Assembly: GCF_016907545.1 (NCBI RefSeq) | Contig: NZ_JAFBCD010000001.1 | Location: forward strand, 3,720,001 to 3,784,000 | Origin: Paenarthrobacter ilicis | GTDB taxonomy: Bacteria > Actinomycetota > Actinomycetes > Actinomycetales > Micrococcaceae | DNA: 64,000 bases | Reading direction: 5' to 3' | Shown here: positions 58,514 through 64,000 of the stretch, in pieces | Position numbering within the stretch: the first letter of the stretch is position 1 | Layout: each line of letters starts with the position of its first letter | Program-made: the position numbers and the translations under genes | The notes under the pieces: generated by a model | Databases searched by the model: none | What the model saw: only the letters and a program-made list of their open reading frames with translations | What the model was told of the DNA's origin: nothing

Positions 58514-59914
58514 ATGAGCAGATCCCACCGAACCTCGCACCATCAGCCGGATACCGCCGTCGAACTTAATCCGCTTTTCTGCAGGCCCGGAGAATCGAGC
58601 ATCTTCCCCCGCTTCACCATCCCGGAGGGCGAGGCGCTTCCCTCCACCGCCTATCAGGTTGTCCATGACGAGGCGATGCTGGACGGAAACTCCCGCCTGA
58701 ATCTCGCCACGTTTGTGGGTACCTGGATGGAGCCCGAGGCGTCCAAGCTCTACGCCGAAACGTTCGACAAGAACATGATCGACAAGGACGAATACCCGCA
58801 AACTGCGCTGATTGAAACACGGTGCTGGCGGATGCTGGCCGATCTGTGGAACGCCCCGGACCCTGAAAAGAGCATCGGAACCTCCACCATCGGATCCTCG
58901 GAAGCGTGCATGCTGGGCGGGCTGGCGCTGAAACGCCGGTGGCAGCACGCTCGTCGGGCGGCCGGATTGAGGGCGGATAAACCAAACCTGATACTGAGTT
59001 CAGCCGTGCAGGTGTGCTGGGAAAAGTTCTGCAATTACTGGGACATAGAGCCACGGTACGTCCCGGTGTCCACTGAACACCCTGTGCTGGATGGGCATGA
59101 CCTTGACCAGTACGTGGACGAAAACACCATTGGGGTGGTGGCGATCATGGGGGTCACCTACACGGGCGCCTACGAGCCGGTGGAGCGCATCTCGGCCGCC
59201 CTCGATGTCATTCAGGACCGGCGCGGCCTGGACATCCCCATCCACGTTGATGGTGCTTCCGGGGCCATGGTGGCGCCGTTCCTGCAGCCACAGACCGTCT
59301 GGGACTTCCGCCTTCCCAGGGTGGCTTCCATCAACACATCGGGCCACAAATACGGCCTGGTGTACCCCGGACTGGGATGGGTGGTGTGGCGGGACGCTGC
59401 GGCACTTCCCGAGGATCTGATCTTCCACGTCAGCTACCTCGGCGGTGACATGCCCACGTTCGCCCTGAACTTTTCCCGGCCCGGTGCGCAGGTCCTGCTG
59501 CAGTATTACCTCTTCCTCCGGCTTGGCTTTGCCGGCTACCGGGCGGTCCAGGCCGCATGCCGGGACGTTGCGCTGTACCTGTCCCACGAAATCGGCCAGA
59601 TGGATGCCTTCACCCTGTGGAGCGACGGCTCCGATATCCCGGTCTTCGCCTGGCAGCTCACGCCGGGCCACACCGAAAACTGGAACCTGCACCATCTTTC
59701 CGAACGCCTGCGGATGAATGGCTGGCTGGTACCCGCCTATCCGCTGCCGGACGGGTTGCAGGAGGTCACGGTGCAGCGGATTGTGGTCCGCAACGGTTTC
59801 ACCAAGGACCTGGCGGCGAGTTTCCTGGGGGACCTCAAAAAGGAAGTGGACTATCTGGACAGCCTCACGGCTCCCATGCCCGCAACCAAGCAGGCAGAGG
59901 GCTTCCACCACTGA
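58514..59914 (+). CDS. gadB: Glutamate decarboxylase
   Basis: PLP enzyme converting glutamate to GABA and CO2 while consuming a proton, a common acid-resistance route. The 466 residues match the usual family length. Motifs include TSTIGSSEACMLGGLA near 123, HVDGASGAMVAPF near 244 and the PLP lysine K279 in NTSGHKYG. PGLGWVVWRD follows. ATG 58514 has CAGGAGCC six bases upstream. No gadC antiporter is seen. It is preceded by the palindrome, the direct repeat and hairpins. Confidence 0.93.
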   Translation: MSRSHRTSHHQPDTAVELNPLFCRPGESSIFPRFTIPEGEALPSTAYQVVHDEAMLDGNSRLNLATFVGTWMEPEASKLYAETFDKNMIDKDEYPQTALIETRCWRMLADLWNAPDPEKSIGTSTIGSSEACMLGGLALKRRWQHARRAAGLRADKPNLILSSAVQVCWEKFCNYWDIEPRYVPVSTEHPVLDGHDLDQYVDENTIGVVAIMGVTYTGAYEPVERISAALDVIQDRRGLDIPIHVDGASGAMVAPFLQPQTVWDFRLPRVASINTSGHKYGLVYPGLGWVVWRDAAALPEDLIFHVSYLGGDMPTFALNFSRPGAQVLLQYYLFLRLGFAGYRAVQAACRDVALYLSHEIGQMDAFTLWSDGSDIPVFAWQLTPGHTENWNLHHLSERLRMNGWLVPAYPLPDGLQEVTVQRIVVRNGFTKDLAASFLGDLKKEVDYLDSLTAPMPATKQAEGFHH

Positions 59915-60005
59915 TGCTTTCCTTGGCTTTCGTCGTTAATTCCTTGACCCGCCGTCATCCCGTGACCCGCCGGAGGACCCTGATCCCCATGAAGATCCGC
60001 TGACC

Positions 60006-60875
60006 ATGTGCAGGCTCTTTGGGTTGCACGCCGGTTCCGTACCCGTCCGCGCCACCTTCTGGCTCCTGGACGCCCCGGACAGCCTTTCCGAGCAAAGCAG
60101 GCGGGAGCCGGACGGAGCCGGCATAGGAACGTTCGACGCCGACGGGTCACCCAGGGTGGCGAAGCAGCCTTTGGCGGCCTGGGAGGATCACGCCTTCGCC
60201 CGCGAAGCCCGCGACCTGCGAAGCACCACGTTCCTGGCCCACGTTCGATACGCCAGTACCGGCGCCCTCACCCTTGCAAACACCCACCCCTTCGAGCAGG
60301 ACGGGAGGTTGTTCGCGCATAACGGAGTCCTGCACGGACTGGATGAACTGGATGATCGGCTCGCGTCCTACGGAGTGTTGGATCTGGTGAAGGGGCAATC
60401 CGACAGCGAGCGGTTGTTTGCCCTCATCACCGCCGAAACCCGGCAATCCAACGGCGACGTCGGACTGGGGATCGTGAAGGCCATTCAGTGGATAGCCCAG
60501 GAGTTACCGGTGTTCAGCCTCAACTTCATACTGTCCACCGCCGGCCAGATGTGGGCCCTGCGGTATCCGGCCACCCACCCGCTCTATGTACTGAAAAGGG
60601 ACCCGGAGCTGGCCCCCGATCCCCCCGCACCCATGGACGCTCGCAGCCACCGGATCCGCTCCCGGAGCACGGAATTGGCCAAGAGCCAACACGTCCTCTT
60701 CGCCACCGAGCCCATGGACCACAACCCCGGGTGGTTGCCCATGGATTCCGGGCAGCTGATCCGTGTTGGTCCCACCCTGGAGATGTCATCTTCCACGCCG
60801 TTCCCAGACCAGCCTGCGCATCTGCTCACCCTGGCCGACCTGGAGCCCTCGGCCGCGGCATCGCAGGCGCCCTGA
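60006..60875 (+). CDS. Class II glutamine amidotransferase
   Basis: A 289-residue Ntn-hydrolase. The start MCRLFG gives the catalytic Cys2 after removal of Met; EPDGAGIGTFD near 34, HVRYASTGALTLANTHPF near 77 and FAHNGVLHG near 101 are the glutaminase motifs (YafJ/EgtC-like). The acceptor substrate is unknown. The ATG has no Shine-Dalgarno; a four-codon frame with GGAGG upstream ends four bases before it. Confidence 0.88.
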   Translation: MCRLFGLHAGSVPVRATFWLLDAPDSLSEQSRREPDGAGIGTFDADGSPRVAKQPLAAWEDHAFAREARDLRSTTFLAHVRYASTGALTLANTHPFEQDGRLFAHNGVLHGLDELDDRLASYGVLDLVKGQSDSERLFALITAETRQSNGDVGLGIVKAIQWIAQELPVFSLNFILSTAGQMWALRYPATHPLYVLKRDPELAPDPPAPMDARSHRIRSRSTELAKSQHVLFATEPMDHNPGWLPMDSGQLIRVGPTLEMSSSTPFPDQPAHLLTLADLEPSAAASQAP

Positions 60876-60913
60876 GTTCCGGCACTTCCGACCCGGACCG
60901 TTCCACGAACTTA

Positions 60914-60927
60914 GTAAGCATCCTTGC
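60914..60927 (+). promoter_or_regulatory. Shared motif site d, upstream of the TIGR04086-like gene
   Basis: GTAAGCATCCTTGC, 52 bases before ATG 60979, almost the same distance as site b from its gene. Confidence 0.45.
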
Positions 60928-60978
60928 TTTGTGGCTGTTGGCGGTGTTTTCTGGAAGAGTCACGGAGAAGGAGCTGAC

Positions 60979-61590
60979 ATGGTTGAGGAAAACACCGCTG
61001 GATCAAGCACCGCGCGAGGACTCAGGAACGATGTTGTTGCCGCAGAAAAGGAGCGGTTTGGCGGCATCAAGTGGGGCTCGGCGTTCTTTGGCTGGCTGAC
61101 AGCGATCGGAATGACCGTCCTGCTGACCGCCCTGGCCACCGCGATCGGGGTGGGAGTTGGCGCGGCGAACCAAGCAAACGCCGATCAGGCTGCAAATAGC
61201 GTGCAAACCCTGGGGATCGCCAGCGGCATCATCCTGGCTGTCATCCTGCTCCTGGCGTATTTCTGCGGCGGCTACGTTGCCGGCCGCATGGCCCGCTTCG
61301 ACGGCACCAAGCAGGGCCTGGCAGTGTGGCTCTGGGGCATCATCATTGCCGTGGTGGTTGCCATCCTCGCTGCAGTTGCGGGGAGCCAGTTCAACATTCT
61401 CGGCAACCTCAACGGTGCACCGCAGATACCCATCGACGGAAGCCTTCTGACCGCCAGCGGCCTTATCGGGCTGGCCATAGCGTTGGTGGCACCCCTTCTT
61501 GGGGCAATCCTCGGGGGCAAGGCGGGCATGCGGTTTCACCGGAAGGTGGATCAGGCCGGCATGGACCACAGGCTGGGTGTCACCGAGTAG
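60979..61590 (+). CDS. YrzE/TIGR04086-like membrane protein
   Basis: A 203-residue protein with a charged N-terminus (NDVVAAEKERFGGIKWGSAFFGW) and four to five helices, among them LTAIGMTVLLTALATAIGVGVG, SGIILAVILLLAYFCGGYVAGRMARFDG and GIIIAVVVAILAAVAGS. The pattern FGGIKWGSAFFGWL...FCGGYVAGRMARFDG is common in actinobacterial stress-associated membrane proteins; function unknown. ATG 60979 has AAGGAG five bases upstream; the longer open frame is rejected for that reason. Confidence 0.78.
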   Translation: MVEENTAGSSTARGLRNDVVAAEKERFGGIKWGSAFFGWLTAIGMTVLLTALATAIGVGVGAANQANADQAANSVQTLGIASGIILAVILLLAYFCGGYVAGRMARFDGTKQGLAVWLWGIIIAVVVAILAAVAGSQFNILGNLNGAPQIPIDGSLLTASGLIGLAIALVAPLLGAILGGKAGMRFHRKVDQAGMDHRLGVTE

Positions 61591-61705
61591 GTTTCGGAGT
61601 TTCGGCTACTTGCAGGCCGTGGTCCCCTTGGCCTGTTAGGTGGGGTTTTCCACATAGGGGCAATGGGGCCTGCTGATGGTGGCGGCCGGGTGCCAGAGTG
61701 GAGGG

Positions 61706-63286
61706 ATGGAGAGCAACGGGTGGAAAGCAGGCGGGACGGCAGATTCTGCTGGCGCCACGCTCGTTGCTGATACTGCGCCGACCGACGCACTTGAGGACTG
61801 CGCGGAGGCCGTCGCCGCGATGAGGCAGGACGCAGCCGGGCTGGCTCGAGGGTTCGGCCTTGCGGAGGCTTCCGACTTCGCCGCCCGGATCGAAGAAATC
61901 TCCCGAAGCCTCGAATACCTGAAGATCATCGCAGCCCATGCCGTCGCTCGGACCCGGGATGAAGCAGGCAGCTCACTGAATGACGGGTACCGGAACGCCT
62001 CCGAGTTCCTTCGCGCGCGGCTGCGGATCGGAATCCACGAGGCCCGGGGCAGGCTCACCCTTGCCCCGTTCCTGCTCCCCCAGACGGGGCTGTTGGGGCA
62101 GGAGATTCCCGCCCGAACCGAAGAACTTGCCGCGGCAGCTGCCACCGGAGACATATCCTCACGGTCAGCGAGCATTATCACCACTACTTTGGACACCGTC
62201 CGGCACCTCACGGACCCCGCCACTTTGGCGCGAGTGGAGCATGCCCTCACCGCTACAGCAGCCGAGGCCGACCCCGATTTCCTGAACAAGGTTGCCAAGC
62301 GTTGGGTTGATGCACTCGACCAGGATGGTCCGGAACCCTCAGAAGAGGCACTCCGGCAACTGCAGGGAGCATTCGTCCGCAATCGACGCCGCAACGGGCT
62401 CCACTACCTCGAAATCTTCGCCACCGCCGAGCAATTCGAAACCCTCACCACCGCCATGAACGTCGCCACCAACCCCCGACTCACCCCCGCACCCACCGAT
62501 ACTGACACTGACACCGCGGGCAGCACATCGGCAGGCAACACCGCGGGCAACACCGCGGCAGGCAACACTGCGGGCAACACCGCGGCGGTCAACACCGCGG
62601 CAGGCAATACAGCAGCCGGCGCCAGCGCCCCCGCCCCGGAACTGGACCGCCGATCACGCGCCCAGAAACTCCTCGACGGACTCGTCGGAGCCTGCAGCCT
62701 CGCCATGAGCACCGGAAAACTCCCCGCCAACGGCGGACTCAAACCCCACATCATGGTCACCATCGACCACCGCGACCTCCTCCACCACCTCACCCCCACC
62801 AACCCAAGACAATCCAACACAGGACCCGCCAGCACCAGAACCGCCACTAACCCCACCAGCACAGCAATCGCCACCTTCACCGGCCCGATCCACCCCAACA
62901 CCATCCGCAAAATCGCCTGCGACGCCGACATCCTCCCCGTCCTCCTCGGCACCGGCTCCGAGATCCTGGACATCGGCCGCACCACCCGGATCTTCCCACC
63001 CCACATCCGCAAAGCCATCACCGCCCGCGACGGCGGCTGCACCTTCCCCGACTGCACCATGCCCGCACCCTGGTGCGAAGCACACCACATCACCTACTGG
63101 TCACAAGGGGGCACCACCGGAACACACAACGGCGCCCTCCTGTGCAGCCACCACCACCACCTCATCCACAAAGAACAATGGCGCATCGACATGACCACCG
63201 GCGCCCCCTGGTTCATCCCGCCACCCCACATCGACCCCCGCCAAACACCCCGACGAAACCACCACCACACACCACTCAGAACCTAA
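61706..63286 (+). CDS. DUF222 domain-containing HNH endonuclease-type protein
   Basis: A 526-residue protein of the actinobacterial DUF222/13E12-repeat class, often present in many copies per genome. The N-terminal DUF222 domain covers about 60-260. A repeated Gly-Asn-Thr-Ala segment (62531-62620) interrupts it. The HNH site follows near 465 (RKAITARDGGCTFPDC, WCEAHHITYWSQGG, LCSHHHHLIHKEQW) with paired Cys and catalytic His. The mobile or defensive role is not established. ATG 61706 is chosen; ATG 61676 is possible. Confidence 0.88.
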   Translation: MESNGWKAGGTADSAGATLVADTAPTDALEDCAEAVAAMRQDAAGLARGFGLAEASDFAARIEEISRSLEYLKIIAAHAVARTRDEAGSSLNDGYRNASEFLRARLRIGIHEARGRLTLAPFLLPQTGLLGQEIPARTEELAAAAATGDISSRSASIITTTLDTVRHLTDPATLARVEHALTATAAEADPDFLNKVAKRWVDALDQDGPEPSEEALRQLQGAFVRNRRRNGLHYLEIFATAEQFETLTTAMNVATNPRLTPAPTDTDTDTAGSTSAGNTAGNTAAGNTAGNTAAVNTAAGNTAAGASAPAPELDRRSRAQKLLDGLVGACSLAMSTGKLPANGGLKPHIMVTIDHRDLLHHLTPTNPRQSNTGPASTRTATNPTSTAIATFTGPIHPNTIRKIACDADILPVLLGTGSEILDIGRTTRIFPPHIRKAITARDGGCTFPDCTMPAPWCEAHHITYWSQGGTTGTHNGALLCSHHHHLIHKEQWRIDMTTGAPWFIPPPHIDPRQTPRRNHHHTPLRT

Positions 63287-63360
63287 ACACCACCCACAAC
63301 CCGGGCACCCCCACACCCAGACCCCGTTGTCCTGGGACTCACAGGGCTGCACATACAGAA

Positions 63361-63390
63361 AGGGACCCCCGGGAAAACCCGGGGATCCCT
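63361..63390 (-). terminator. Hairpin terminator of the pobA-like gene
   Basis: AGGGA and CCCCGGG pair with CCCGGGG and TCCCT around AAAA, with one mismatch. On the minus strand CTTTCT follows. It lies 21 bases after the pobA-like stop and faces the convergent DUF222 gene. Confidence 0.68.
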
Positions 63391-63411
63391 GCAACAACCC
63401 GCGTTTGGTAC

Positions 63412-64000
63412 TTAGCGCGACGTCGGCCAGCCTGTGTACGCCTCAGACAGGTATGCCTTGCCGTGGTCGCTGGAAACAACCGAGCGCAGCTCCCCGAGTT
63501 GGCGCGCGCGATCAAAGTCGTCAGCTCCGGGCACGGTGTGCAGCATCGACGTCATCCAATAAGAGAAGTGCTGGGCTTTCCATACGCGTTCCAGCGCCCT
63601 GTCGCTGTAGGAGTCGAGCAGCGCAGTGGAGCCGTTGGAGTAGAAGGAGTCCAAGCCCTCGAAGAGCACTTTGACATCGTGGATGGCCAGGTTCAGGCCC
63701 TTGGCGCCCGTCGGGGGAACAGTGTGGGCGGCATCGCCTGCGAGGAAGAGGTTGCCATATCGCATGGGCGTGTGCACGAAGCTCCGGAACGGCAGCACCA
63801 TCTTTTCCAGGACGGGCCCCTCTTTGAGCTCGAATCCGTTGCCGTTGACGCGCTTACGGAATTCACCCCAGATCCGTTCGTCGTCCCATTCAGCAACGTT
63901 CTCTTTCGGATCGCACTGGAAGTACATCCGCTGGACGTTTTCCGTACGCTGGCTGATCAGGGCAAACCCATTGTCGGAGTTGGCATAAATCAGCTCGTCG
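63412..64000 (-). CDS. pobA: 4-hydroxybenzoate 3-monooxygenase, C-terminal part (5' end outside window)
   Basis: About 196 C-terminal residues of a flavin monooxygenase. FALISQRTENVQRMYFQCDP, RVNGNGFELKEGPVLEKMVLPFRSFVHTPMRYGNLFLAGDAAHTVPPTGAKGLNLAIHDV (the GD FAD motif) and the ending DHGKAYLSEAYTG are typical of PobA, which makes protocatechuate from 4-hydroxybenzoate with NAD(P)H and oxygen. The N-terminal FAD motif is outside the window, so the exact specificity cannot be confirmed. Confidence 0.85.
   Translation of the reverse strand, partial: DELIYANSDNGFALISQRTENVQRMYFQCDPKENVAEWDDERIWGEFRKRVNGNGFELKEGPVLEKMVLPFRSFVHTPMRYGNLFLAGDAAHTVPPTGAKGLNLAIHDVKVLFEGLDSFYSNGSTALLDSYSDRALERVWKAQHFSYWMTSMLHTVPGADDFDRARQLGELRSVVSSDHGKAYLSEAYTGWPTSR

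Noticed and set aside
59000..59911. 303-residue minus-strand frame opposite gadB
   Set aside because: Shadow of glutamate decarboxylase, whose PLP lysine motif is on the other strand.
61706..63286. Homing endonuclease or transposon boundary at the DUF222/HNH gene
   Set aside because: No inverted repeats, target duplications or disrupted gene are visible around it; the gene sits between normal neighbours.
1..64000. tRNA, rRNA and known riboswitch genes
   Set aside because: Scanning by eye for T-loop sequences, rRNA cores and common riboswitch cores found nothing convincing; a covariance-model search would be decisive.

Overview
The window comes from a high-GC Gram-positive soil actinobacterium, most likely Arthrobacter or Paenarthrobacter (Micrococcaceae). 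The pointers are the codon use, a mycothione reductase (mycothiol users only), a DUF222/HNH protein of actinobacterial type, a 365-residue homoprotocatechuate dioxygenase with the size and ligand spacing of Arthrobacter MndD, leaderless-looking starts, and many ATGA-coupled small operons. It reads as ordinary chromosome. I see no rRNA, tRNA, insertion sequence, prophage or CRISPR array.

Layout. 1-5110: a dpp/opp-type peptide importer (permeases, fused double ATPase, substrate-binding lipoprotein) on the minus strand. 5441-6709: TetR regulator divergent from an NADPH-dependent FMN reductase, with a perfect operator between them. 6859-9996: DUF1990 protein, a 19-bp tandem repeat, a two-gene pair resembling RexA/RexB, and a PEP-mutase-like lyase. 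10109-12327: aminotransferase plus universal stress protein, and a small membrane protein. 12370-18133: branched-chain 2-oxoacid dehydrogenase operon (E1 alpha, E1 beta, E2), a PAP2-like protein and an HisC-type aminotransferase, with a double-palindrome operator in front of E1 alpha. 18205-23839: membrane protein, a WXG100-like protein coupled to a lipase-fold protein, purB, histidine phosphatase, GNAT, thioesterase. 23955-29963: 5-oxoprolinase operon pxpABC with an MFS carrier and an SDR, divergent from a LysR regulator.

30090-33610: a small orphan protein, an aminotransferase/RraA-aldolase pair, an HTH protein and an NTF2-like protein. 33617-40108: homoprotocatechuate meta-cleavage operon: FAH-RraA fusion, GntR regulator, HpaE, HpaD, HpaH, HpaI. 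Together these would convert 3,4-dihydroxyphenylacetate to pyruvate and succinic semialdehyde, but no hpaF is present. A hydroxylase similar to PobA is cut by the right edge.

40255-61590 is rich in envelope and general stress functions: GlsB, an EAL phosphodiesterase, mycothione reductase, DUF1206, and a near-continuous plus-strand cluster of Asp23-type proteins, membrane anchors, CsbD, an ECF sigma factor and a zinc anti-sigma domain fused to an Asp23-like domain. Then come a GAF histidine kinase, a Ser/Thr kinase, a GH15 glucosidase, glutamate decarboxylase and a class II amidotransferase. Four intergenic sites here share the motif RTAAGYATSCTKRY. The last full gene is a DUF222/HNH protein.

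Starts were chosen from Shine-Dalgarno position, overlaps and family length. Functions are assigned by recognising motifs by eye; no database search was run.
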